Assembly (NCBI RefSeq): GCF_963675165.1
Contig: NC_087389.1
Coordinates: forward strand, 2,452,001-2,516,000
Reading direction: 5' to 3'
DNA: 64,000 nucleotides
Origin: Halichondria panicea
Taxonomy: Eukaryota; Porifera; Demospongiae; Suberitida; Halichondriidae
Of the stretch, positions 1 to 9,056 are shown piece by piece. Each line of letters starts with the position of its first letter. The stretch's first letter is position 1. The notes below the pieces were generated by a model that searched no databases, was not told the origin of the DNA, and saw only the letters and a program-made list of their open reading frames with translations. The position numbers and the translations under genes were made by a program.

Positions 1-375
1 TCTCGAGTACTCACATTGAAGGCTGTTGCAAGTCTCTTCAGAATATTTCGTAGCATCATTAATTTTGTTTGCACAAACTTCTTATGAGTTAGCCTTGCAC
101 TAAAGCGCACTTTAGTAGCCATTAATTTTGTCCGCTTGACTTCTTGCAGACACACCCCTTATTCCTGTGGATCTAATGCGCATGCGCACTCATCTCCACG
201 TGGTCCTCCTGGTAAGCCACAAAACACTACATATTTGATACACACCAATGATACACACACAGACACACTAGCGTATACCTCGCTTGCGCATGCGCACCGA
301 GGCATTTGAATACTTGTGCATGAGGCTGGCAGAATGATATGAAGCCCACTTGCCCCACTTACCAGCCCACCAGCC

Positions 376-396
376 AGAGAGAGAGAGAGAGAGAGA
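376..396. repeat. (AG)n microsatellite
   Basis: An uninterrupted AG dinucleotide run of about 21 bp, read directly from the sequence. It carries no other feature. Confidence 0.9.
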
Positions 397-1989
397 CACA
401 CAAAGAGAGATCCAACAGAGGTAGAGAACAAAACGGTCTGCTTGCTCTCATTCAATGTACACTTCTTGAGTATTTTCGTAGGTTCTTCTGAACTACTATA
501 GCTAGCTAGCTTTGTTCAGATTTCGGATGCTGGTTTCAGGCTGGTGTTTCATCCCATCAATACTCAAGTTCATTCAATGATAGCATTATTTTTCTAATTA
601 TCCGTGCCCACCATCTCAAAGTGTGTGCAGAGGATTAATGCGATCTCTGAGCATACCAGGTACCAGCGCAGCCTTTACTAAATACCTTCAATATTCAATT
701 GAATCACTTCATGTTACATGTGTATTACTTTCCCATACTGTAAGGTGGTGACTCAAAAACGCTGATGATGGTACAAGTGTCCCCAGTGGAGAAAAATGCT
801 GGAGAAAGTGTATGTTCACTCAACTTCGCTCAGAGGGTCAGAGTGGTTGAACTGGGTCAGGCCACAAAGAAGACAAGCACCTCCACCCCCAAGCTAAAGA
901 GAACAATACTGTAGCTTCTGACCCACTGTTTTACACATCTATTCTAAAAACAGTCTTAAATTTTATACTGGCACGTACAATTGTACATTGTACAAATGTA
1001 ACAATTACAAATGTAACGATTATTTATTATGGGGACTGCTGCATAGTTGAAACTGTGTCCTTCTATGTGTGATTAATTATTAGGGTACACCAGATATTTA
1101 GTGTTCTATTAATAATTATAGTGATGCAATATCAGTAGAGAGACATAATTATGCTGTTTCAATAGAATAGTGCATTATGATGAATGATTATTAAGAGCAA
1201 GTAATTCAACAGTGGAGGTCTTAAAGACATCGTTGAGGATGAAGATGGAGAAAGGCTACTTTTACGTGCAAGGAAGACATCATCGAACGCATAGCCGTGG
1301 AGCTGGATCTACCTGGGAATGCTGGAAGGCAAGCGAATTAAGGAATGTGGTCACCATAGCTGAAGACTCATTACAGTCTGGTGGATGCTGAAGGGACATT
1401 CCTGCTGATAATTATAGCGGTCCCTGCTGAAGAGGGCTCAGGATCAGAGATATATAGGCGATGAGCGTGATGGCGATGAACACCTGCGGACTGAGGCCTG
1501 CTCTTTGAACGCAAACTTAAGATAGTATACATGCCGAGGCCGAGATTGAGCATCTTAGGGCTGCTGGTGCAGGCCAGATATAGAGAATCTTCAACTGTAC
1601 CAAATTGTTCCAGTAGTCAGTTACTAAGCAGGTAGGGCTGATCAGTGACACAACTTACCTACTCGCTGAAAAGACATTGAAGTGTATACTGGATCCAGGG
1701 AGTATACCCAAAAGTGCAGACAAGAACGGATGTTCTGCATAGTATAGGCCAGAGATACCTTGCACCACGTGTGTCTGGCGTTGACTCTTACTCAGCGTTA
1801 TGCATTGAGTGAGGAATGTAGGCTTGGGAAGTAAGAGACGTAAGGATAAGTGCGACCAACCCGGCCCCCCTATACGAACAAAGAGCCGGGGAAAGAATAA
1901 ACCAGGTGGCCAGAAAGCACCTAATGGAACTGATGACCCTGTTAGAACTGCTGAACAAGTAAATTGTAGATTATGTGATTAAGTTCCCA

Positions 1990-2110
1990 TCAAAGTCTGA
2001 ATACCAAATGTTCATACTGCTATAATTATTACGCACTACATTCCACATGAAGTTCAATGTTTGTTTTTTGGAAAAAAACTAATTAGCTTAATTCAATTAG
2101 CCATGGTGAT
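1990..2110. repeat. Dispersed repeat, copy 1
   Basis: This block shares ordered segments with 49390-49560: first TTCATACTGCT, then an A/T-rich stretch, then AACTAATTAGCTTAATTCAA. The two copies differ by small insertions and substitutions. It is probably a non-autonomous element remnant, but I could not define its termini. Confidence 0.5.
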
Positions 2111-3423
2111 GAAAGAAAACTGCAAAAAGCGAATGCTATGATCAAGCTTCAAAACAAAAGCATAGCACAAAATTCTAAAATCCGGAAACATGCTGCACGT
2201 ATGAACAAAACATGCAGAATCTACCAAAAGTTGACATGGCAAAGAAAGTATAAAATCTTTGTAAAATCATTAAACATTTTATAGGGGCCAGTCAATGCTA
2301 CTTTGAATTTAAATTATGCTCAGTGCATTATGCAATAATTAAAAGTACCTAAGCTAGCTAGCTTTGCTGACACTCTGTACCATGCCCGTACATGTATAGT
2401 TGTAGTGTAGCTCTAATTAATGCACAGCGTCCCCTAAAATTAAATGTAGTTTAAGGTAGTTAACGAGGAGCGGCCCGGGCACTCAGACATACGGGCATGC
2501 TCAGGTAGGTTAAGGCAGCTTTTTAGCAAGTGTACTGTATACAACTCAGATTTATTGTATAATAATTATCTTACCTTTTTTCACCCAAAATGACATAAAT
2601 ACCATTAATTTGATAATGCTATTACCATAGTTACTATCTCGTTGTGTGCGTTAGCTGTGACCAAAAATGAACGACCTTAACCGAATAGCCGCGGTTATGA
2701 TTTCATACGTAGTACCGCCCACCGCGGAACCAAAATCTAATTAATTTTAAATTACTTTCATCAGAGATACAAAAGGGGATTGGAAACGAAATTTTTGCGT
2801 GAAGCATTCCGTGTTATAGGGCGTGGCTAGGCGTGGCTAACACTACAAAGGATTATATTTATAGTCAGCATGCTCATTACCTGTCTTGACTGCTCTACAA
2901 TGTGCTGTACATAGAAACAGTGAAATTGATCATTTTTAATGTTGATTTTTCTAAAAAGTAAAGAGAATTTAGCTCTAAAAAGTCGACTAAGCCATGCAGC
3001 CACTATTACTAGACAAATAAATGCTATGCAAGAAGAAATAGCCTTTACTATGAAGTCGTAGGAGGGACAGGCCCGTGGTGTGTCTAAAAGTATACTAAAG
3101 CAGTTTGAAGGACTATACTGCAAACGTTTATGAACAGTACAGCTTATTTATAGCATGAAGCCATTCTATGTAGCACTTAGATACATAATAACCAAGTCAA
3201 GCAATGTCCTTTGCTATTTTGACTTCACAGGAGGGACAGAGAAAAGTTGACATAGAGTAATTCAAGCTAAACTCAAAAAAATTGGAAACAGAGTAAAGAC
3301 AACGGACTTAGAGCTTGTCAGTGGTATAAGCTTACTTCTCTCAAGTATCTCCCAGGCCCTGAGTGATCTCTAGTGGATAGGAGAGCTAGAAACTTTCTTT
3401 TGTATCTCTGCTTTCATTATCAG

Positions 3424-4259
3424 CTCCTAGCAAAGAAAGATGCGTAGCTAAGAAGCAGTAGCAGTTTTCTGCAGGCAACTTTGTTGCAAACTAGTCTAGA
3501 ATAGTTACTCTGACAGGATCTCTAAGTTTCGAACTCAGGCGTATACCAGCCAAGGCCTCAGCGAAGGATCATTTCACAAGTAAGCTCTGTGTGTGTATAG
3601 CGATCATCATTTTCCTAGTTCAGCCCTTTGAGCTGATTTAATATGCTTGTCCACCTACCTAGATAGCCTCTGAGTGTGTGAAATATACTGGAAGAGTAGC
3701 TTCGTGAGTTTAGAGCCTGTTTTTAGAGTGTAGTCTACAACGTTTGATATTCAAATTATTTTCTCTTTTTCAGCATTCGCCTCTAGCAAAGAAAGATGCA
3801 TAACTTGGACACAGTGACAGTTTTCTTTATTCAACTTCTTAGCAAAGTAGTCTACAGTAGTTACTGTGTCAGGATCTCCTGGTTTCCAACGAAACAGTCA
3901 AGCAGCCAAGGGCCAGAGCAAGGGATCACTTCAGAGGTAAGCTGTGTGTGCGTATATAGCAAGCATTATGTAGCTAGTATAAGCCTTCATAAGCCTCTGA
4001 GCTGATATAATATGCTCTTGCACTTGCCTACATAGCTTATGAGTGTGTAAAGTATACTTGTGTAGAAGCTGAGTTAGTTTAGAGCCTGTTTTTAGAGTGT
4101 TAGTGTACAGTGTTTGATATTCAATTTATTTGTTTCAGTGTGGCAAAGAAAGATGCACCCCTTAGTATCAGTAACAGTTCTCTTCAAGCTACCTTGTAGT
4201 TCTATCTGAACAGTCGAAGAGTCAACCAGCCAAGGGCAGAGCGAGACATTACTTTAGAG
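3424..4259 (+). repeat. Three tandem exon-like units with splice-like borders
   Basis: Three diverged copies of one unit of about 356 bp lie in direct tandem. Each unit has a pyrimidine-rich stretch ending in CAG, a conserved block beginning GCAAAGAAAGATGC, and then a GTAAGCT donor-like site. The exon-like blocks are 3424-3579, 3774-3936 and 4139-4259. The intervals between them are also similar, including GAGCCTGTTTTTAGAGTG. The block lengths are 156, 163 and 121 bp, so they do not keep a common reading frame and a protein-coding exon array is not supported. A non-coding transcript or a duplicated segment of a decayed gene fits better. Confidence 0.55.
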
Positions 4260-4628
4260 GTAAGCTTTGTGTGCGTATGTTTTTAGCTGATAATACTAAT
4301 ACGCTTGCCTACGTAGCTTGTAAAGTATACTTGCTCCAGCAGTGTGTTGAAGCCCGAGTTTAAAATACAGAAGCCTATATATGTATGCTCAGCAGTGTTG
4401 CAATGTAAAGGGGCTATGCTTAGCTATCTGTTGGTCTCATCCACAATGTATTCTGTTAATAGCTGTGAAGAATGCTGGGCTAACGGAGTCCATAGGCAGG
4501 CCAGGAGTGGAACTGCTTACAGTAAGTGGTGTTTGTGTGTGTGTGTGTCTGTGGCATGATACTTTATACTGCTAACAATTTACAGTATCAGTGCTGCCAA
4601 AAGTTAATTCTTATGCCTAGGCTTGTGT

Positions 4629-4663
4629 GGGTGTCTCTATTCACTGGACTGGACTACTGGACT
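4629..4663 (+). repeat. Left TIR of the 1.29-kb element
   Basis: A 35-bp inverted match to 5881-5915 with a single mismatch. It begins GGGTGTCTCTATTC. Confidence 0.88.
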
Positions 4664-4766
4664 CACCTTTGACCCCAATTTTAGATACGTATATTTTTGC
4701 AATTTTAAGTGATTTCAATGTGCAATTTTCATTTATATGAAGTGATCTACAAATTAATGTCAGATA

Positions 4767-5582
4767 TTAAACACCAAAATTTGTCAACAAATGCTCTCTG
4801 TGTACTTCTGTTAGTTCACTTGCAATGTCAGATAGAATTATTGAGGAAGGATTGAAGGATCCCCATCTAAGCCAGACACATTGGGGATTGCAGTGGTAGT
4901 AAACATTAGAGAATTTTTTTTGTGAGGTTCGACTTCCTGTTGGTATAAACTCCCCCCATTCTTGGTGCTCTATACAGATATCATTAGGTGGCTTCAGATT
5001 CTTTTCGTACTGATTTTTACACCCAAAGCATACTTTAATGTTTCCCTTGATAAAGGTAACAGTCCATGGAGCTCCACTTGAATGAGGTGGACCATATGGA
5101 GTGCTCGTACACCTTGGATAAGGCGAAAAATATGGAGATGGTGGACAGTACAGAGTGCTTAATCCACTTGGACAGTATGGATAAGATGGAGTGCTTGGTC
5201 CACTTGGAGTGCTTGATCCACTTGGACAGTATGGATAAGATGGAGTGCTTGATCCACTTGGACAGTGTGGATAAGATGGAGTGCTTGGCCCACTTGGAGT
5301 GCTTGATCCACTTGGACAGTATGGATAAGATGGAGTGCTTGATCCACTTGGAATGCTCGGTCCACTTGGACAGTACGGATAAGATGGATACGGTGCTATG
5401 GAAGTAAAGTGGTATGAAGGACTGCTTTTATCTTGAAACGTGGCTCCTACTGAAATACTTTGCGTATTCGATTCAATCGATTGTGTAACAGTCATTGGCA
5501 CACGGGTACAAGTTTCATCATCGCGATTCTGCTTTCTCTTGCGAGGAGGAACACTACCTTTTCTGCCTCTTCCTTTTGGCAT
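4767..5582 (-). CDS. Uncharacterised element-borne protein with Pro/Ser/Tyr repeats and a C-terminal Cys/His domain
   Basis: This is an intact ORF of about 271 residues if it starts at MPKGRGRKG. An upstream in-frame ATG at 5657 would add 25 residues, but the basic MPKGRGRK start looks more natural. Residues 1-20 are strongly basic. Residues from about 65 to 160 are a tandem repeat built on PSGSSTPSYPYC-like units, in step with the DNA repeat at 5158-5375. The last 95 residues carry CFGC, then EHQEW, then YHCNPQC, a pattern of paired cysteines and histidines that suggests metal binding. I recall the same C-terminal arrangement (GC.G, PP.D.C/V, HYH...C) in many coral and sponge predicted proteins of unknown function. 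It is the only gene inside the TIR-bounded element, so it may bind element ends or be a passenger. No DDE catalytic motif is visible. Confidence 0.75.
   Translation of the reverse strand: MPKGRGRKGSVPPRKRKQNRDDETCTRVPMTVTQSIESNTQSISVGATFQDKSSPSYHFTSIAPYPSYPYCPSGPSIPSGSSTPSYPYCPSGSSTPSGPSTPSYPHCPSGSSTPSYPYCPSGSSTPSGPSTPSYPYCPSGLSTLYCPPSPYFSPYPRCTSTPYGPPHSSGAPWTVTFIKGNIKVCFGCKNQYEKNLKPPNDICIEHQEWGEFIPTGSRTSQKKFSNVYYHCNPQCVWLRWGSFNPSSIILSDIASELTEVHREHLLTNFGV
5158..5375 (-). repeat. Coding minisatellite inside the element ORF
   Basis: Tandem units of about 18 and 36 bp built on CTTGGACAGTATGGATAAGA and GGAGTGCTTGATCCA. They encode the Pro/Ser/Tyr/Cys repeats of the overlapping ORF. The unit length is a multiple of three, so copy number can change without breaking the frame. 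Confidence 0.85.
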
Positions 5583-5880
5583 GTTTGTGGTGACAAGGTA
5601 GAGGTAGGTAACATTGGGTGCCTTCTTCTTCTTCAAATACGAAATAAATTGCTTCATTGTTTAGATAAATCTTGCTGACCTTCATCTTCTCCTTCTCCAT
5701 TAGACCATGTACACATGTACGGTACATACGTACCATGAGGTGTTTGGGATGGACGCATGTACGTGCAGTAGGAAAATAATGAGGTCAAAGGTAAAAAAAT
5801 TTGCTATACTAGAATATCTACTATACTTTTGTTCTATTAAAGAAAAATCTGGTAGTCCAGTAGTCCAGTCCAGGTAGTCC

Positions 5881-5915
5881 AGTCCAGTGGTCCAGTCCAG
5901 TGAATAGAGACACCC
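5881..5915 (-). repeat. Right TIR of the 1.29-kb element
   Basis: The reverse complement matches 4629-4663. The adjoining sequence from about 5852 repeats the GGACT-containing subterminal motif on the same strand as the TIR. Confidence 0.88.
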
Positions 5916-5925
5916 GGCTTGTGTG

Positions 5926-6544
5926 AAGTTTCTGCTTGCTTCCAAGGTTACAATTCAATTAGGCTACTACTCAATTAGGCTCACTACTCATTAGGTATAC
6001 ATGTACAGAGGTTGATTGCATAATAATGTTCTGACCTTTTCAGGGGAAAGCAAAGGCTTGTTGGGTTTATGAGTGTACTGTTTACTTGTGTAAGAAAATT
6101 TTCTTCCCAACATAATAGGCTTGTTGGTTGTGTTATGCTCCCCAGCCAGGATTAGGTCATAATTTGTCATTAGTTGGCTTGTGCGATTAGTTGGCTTGGG
6201 TGTTTGCTTGTGTGTTTGCCTGTGTGCCTGTGATATGCATTGTAATTCTTCTGTGCCCAAAGTTGAATCTTTTTATGAACTCCCAGTTTGTTGTAGGATC
6301 ACAATTGCTTTATAATTATGTGCCTATGAGTGCCATTGCATGCAAGTTTGCTTGTGGGAGCCTATACATAATTATGTCTAAGGTTGCATGATTCATAATT
6401 TTTTGTCACCCTTGTATGAGATGTACTGTACTTTGTGTATGGCTGTTCTCAGTATATTTCTTTAGGTTTATTGGCTTGTGAGTATCTACCCAATTTTTAG
6501 TGTGCTGTCTGTTATAGCAATTCAATTATAATTATGTGGCTGAA
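5926..6544. other. Intergenic stretch without a recognised feature
   Basis: Low-complexity T/G-rich runs such as repeated GTTTGCCTGTGTGCCTGTG lie near 6190-6235. I see no gene or element border here. Confidence 0.5.
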
Positions 6545-7109
6545 TGAGACTGTTCTCCCAAAGGCTACCAGCTTTATGCCAGACGCTGATGAACCGTCTG
6601 GGACTGAGGACATGCATGACATGGACCTAGACGCTAGCGCTATGGACCAGGACGGTGAAAGACCAGGAGAGGGCTCACTGTGTGACTCTGGCAAGTAGTA
6701 TAGTATAGCTAGAATATCAGTAGTGTAAGTATAGTATAGCTAAAATAGAATTAGCAGTAATGAACAGTCTTTATGTGAGCTTGTAAATTTCATCGTTCAC
6801 CGATATAGTAATACATGTATGTATTGTACTTCAAATTGGCACTGTTACATTCATATGATGTGAAAATCAAGCTTAGTCAAGCCTTTATACCATATGATAG
6901 GGTGATCCATAAAAAAAAATTTTTGGATTTTATCTCACCGCTGGCCGAGCATTTAAAATGATAAAAACGGGTGAGCGTAATAACCGTGGTTGTTATGGCA
7001 ACACATGTTGCACCATTTTATTCCTTGTTGTATGGGCATTCTATTGGTATACGGTTGCTAGTGCTGACATTTCACTTCACTGTTAATTAAGAATCCGACG
7101 GTTAAAGGG
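6545..7109 (+). mobile_element. piggyBac-like remnant, copy 1 (right end present)
   Basis: The block from GGCTACCAGCTTTATGCCAG to the TIR is shared, with indels, with 19018-19450. It encodes the end of a short acidic peptide rich in D, S and G that terminates near 6699. The right end reads GGTTAAAGGG followed by TTAA at 7110-7113. Its inverse, CCCTTTAACCG, matches the left end of copy 2 (CCTTTTAACCG after TTAA). TTAA target sites and CCYTTT termini are characteristic of piggyBac elements. The left end and most of a transposase are missing here. The family call rests on the termini only. Confidence 0.6.
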
Positions 7110-7134
7110 TTAAACAAGTACTATTAAACAAGTA

Positions 7135-7542
7135 CGTTAAGCCTCACCTCAGAGTAGGTGCAAAAGAGGTCCACGTTGTTTTTGATAATCCTGATGGAGA
7201 CTCCAAAGGAGATAGAACATTGACGAAGGGACAAGATTCTCAGCACGTGTGTATAGAGTTTACTTCATCGACTCCAGTTTTTTTAACAAATGGAGATCAG
7301 TGCTTTGCTGCAGAGACTGTAAGAAAAAACTGACATCATTTATTGCTTCAGAGATACTCAAGATATGCCATGATTTTCTTAAAGATGGTCAAAAGTAATA
7401 GCTGAGCCAAACTCAAGGTCTAATGCAGATGAAGGTGATTTACGTGTATGGCTTCACATCACAGTAAACACTCTACAACGAATAAAAAGCTAATTCAGTC
7501 CAGACACAGATGTGTACATTAGGCACTAAACTGCACTCACAT
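7135..7542 (+). pseudogene. 5' part of a split uncharacterised transposon-type ORF
   Basis: Reading through indels, the plus strand encodes EVHVVFDNPDGDSK near 7160-7200, then a cysteine pair (CR.CK), then NADEGDLRVWLH near 7420, then SPDTDVY near 7500. I recall this order (EVHVVFD, CR.CK, EAD.RVWLH, SPDTDVYHIG) in a large family of uncharacterised proteins in cnidarian and sponge genomes, probably element-encoded. The frame is broken several times. The stretch stops exactly where the Ty3/gypsy LTR begins and resumes at 15764, so the retrotransposon landed inside it. Confidence 0.55.
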
Positions 7543-7740
7543 TGTAGTATCGTGTAGATTTGTTGTCATTTGACTTTTAGACATAAAGACTCACAACACC
7601 AGAGTATTTATACAAAACACCAAAACACCAAAACAGTTCCTAGAAGGTTCTAGATCTAAATAACTAGCATAGTACAAACAATCTACCAGAACATTCTAGA
7701 ATACTCTACTAAATACATGATACAATTAGTTCACATTCCA
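7543..7740 (-). repeat. 3' LTR of Ty3/gypsy 1
   Basis: A 198-bp direct repeat of 15551-15758 with several indels, including a local CAAAACACC duplication. TG...CA termini are present. Confidence 0.92.
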
Positions 7741-7764
7741 CATCCCCCTTTCTCTGGGATGGAA

Positions 7765-8425
7765 TTACAGTCTCTCTGGTGGGTGAATAGCTGTCCCAGT
7801 TCGGGATCTGGTTTGAATCACCCTGGTAGTTGTAATCGGGTCAGGTTCTTCGGTCCTGTTATCGGAGTGAGGTATTGGGTTAAGATGACTCCTGTTTCTC
7901 CTAATTTCTCCACTGGGTGTACTTACAACATAAGATCGAGGGGTAGTCACAATTTGTCCAGGTATCGGTTGGTTTCCTGTAGTAACCCACACTTCCGTTT
8001 CGTCAGGGAGTGCTGGGAGTGACTGGGTCCTGTGGCGGCAATCAAAATCTTTCTTTTGTCTGTCCTTGAACTCGATAAGCAAGTCTTTCTGAATAGGCAT
8101 GTTAGCTCGTATTCGTCTCCCCATCAGCAATTCAGCTGGTGAGAGCCCGCACCAAGGAAAAGGAGTTGACCTATAACTTAGTAAGGCCATGTTAGGGTCT
8201 TCTGCTTCTCGCAACAGTTTGCATAGTGAGAACTGCTTGTCAAGTGGCAGAATTGGTAGGAACTTGTGAAATCTTGAAACTCTCGAGATGAGTACTGAGG
8301 TCCATTGTTGCTCACTAGGGTTTCCGGAATTCCATGACGAGAAAATATTCTCTTCAGAACTTCAATGATTTGTCTGGAGGTAGTTGTTGGCAGTTTGACA
8401 ACTTCTGGGTACCTTGAGTAAAATG
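7765..8425 (-). pseudogene. Ty3/gypsy 1 integrase, catalytic core end and C-terminal part
   Basis: The minus strand encodes YSRYPEVVKL, then RHGIPETL, then NNGPQYSSREF near 8300-8410. These are the central motifs of a Ty3/gypsy integrase core. After a frameshift come LLSYRSTPFPWC and PAELLMGRR (8214 downward), then an SH3-like tail with WVTTGNQPIPGQIV. One of the aspartates expected in the DNGPQ motif reads N here, so the core would be catalytically dead. Upstream it is cut by the LINE insertion. Confidence 0.88.
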
Positions 8426-8427
8426 GG

Positions 8428-8703
8428 ATCAGCCCTACAGCACCACCATGGGATGGATCAGATGCAGGCTGTCCTTCTCTCTCCTCAGATCAGCCATCAT
8501 GTGCATTAGGGGGGCCCGATCAAGCCAAGGGCACGCCACCAGACAGCCCCCTATCGACCTAGTGACAAGCGAGTCCCTGGTCCCACCACACCCATGAACT
8601 AACTACACATGACTTATTTGCCTGCATGGTTCCTCGTTATTATTATTATTCTTTTGTACATGTAATTCTTCTTAGCCCCGAAAAAAAAAAAAAAAAAAAA
8701 ATT
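8428..8703 (+). mobile_element. 5'-truncated LINE 3' end with poly(A) tail
   Basis: A plus-strand frame at 8430-8597 encodes QPYSTTMGWIRCRLSFSLLR followed by SAIMCIRGARSS and a stop at 8595-8597. I recognise this as the C-terminus of a reverse transcriptase common in cnidarian and sponge non-LTR elements (GWIR..LSF.LLRS..MC.RG.R). A short 3' UTR and a run of about 20 A at 8682-8702 follow. Only the last 55 codons or so are present, as in a typical 5'-truncated insertion. It interrupts the gypsy integrase between MVHNI and YSRYPEV. A clear target duplication is not visible. Confidence 0.8.
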
Positions 8704-8826
8704 ATATTGTGCACCATCGAGTTGAAATAGGTCAGAGATACTTTTTGCCATGGGTAGTCAGGAAGTGGTGTTGGTATCATTGGTTCGCTCCTTGGTTTGA
8801 AGTGTTTCGAACATGTTGAACATTGC
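8704..8826 (-). pseudogene. Ty3/gypsy 1 integrase segment between the two insertions
   Basis: The minus strand reads KQCSTCSKHFKPRSEPMIPT then PLPDYPWQKV, the usual linker between the HHCC zinc domain and the catalytic core of gypsy integrases. At TTAA (8827-8830) it is cut by the Kolobok-like element. Joining the two sides at a single TTAA keeps the integrase frame. Confidence 0.85.
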
Positions 8827-9056
8827 TTAAACGAGAAGCGTGGGTATAAAAGGGGCGGGGCCCGGCCAAAAAAATGTCGCACGCAAAATTTATAAGGGAT
8901 AAAATGGCTACTCTTTGCGCTCAGGCTGTATCCCAGATTCACTGCCTTTAGCAACGCTTTTATGAGCGTAAAAGGGGCGTATTGAACGCTTGACATCCGC
9001 TTAGACACGTGGTATTTTAGTCAGTAAACAGTCAGTAAACAGTAAGCTAGTTTGCG

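Larger units (their letters stand above)
1..3423. other. Leading stretch without a recognised gene
   Basis: I see no coding region that I can support. The open frames here are short and resemble no family I know. A short AG microsatellite lies at 376-396. A block near 1990-2110 is shared with 49390-49560. The stretch from about 1200 to 1960 is less AT-rich than its flanks and could be a decayed coding remnant, but no motif supports that. Confidence 0.4.
4629..5915 (-). mobile_element. Complete 1.29-kb DNA element with 35-bp TIRs and 9-bp target duplication
   Basis: The left end begins GGGTGTCTCTATTCACTGGA and the right end is its inverted copy. The match runs over 35 bp with one mismatch. 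GGCTTGTGT flanks both ends exactly (4620-4628 and 5916-5924), which is a 9-bp target site duplication. Just inside the right TIR the subterminal unit GGACT is repeated several more times. A second inverted match, ACCTTTGACC, lies further in near 4665 and 5790. The only long ORF is 4767-5582 on the minus strand and it is not a recognised transposase. The element is therefore either non-autonomous or uses an unknown transposase. A 9-bp duplication is typical of Mutator-like elements, but the family is not proven. Confidence 0.85.

Noticed and set aside
159..455. 98-codon minus-strand frame with a leucine/serine-rich start resembling a signal peptide
   Set aside because: It overlaps the AG microsatellite, has no homology I recognise, and the hydrophobic run is the translation of CT repeats.
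2461..2830. Possible regulatory island with GC-rich motifs (GAGCGGCCCGGGC)
   Set aside because: No gene start lies nearby and no repeated or conserved element could be shown.
5066..5407. 113-codon plus-strand frame with MECLIHLDSMDK repeats
   Set aside because: It is the antisense shadow of the coding minisatellite in the minus-strand ORF at 4767-5582.
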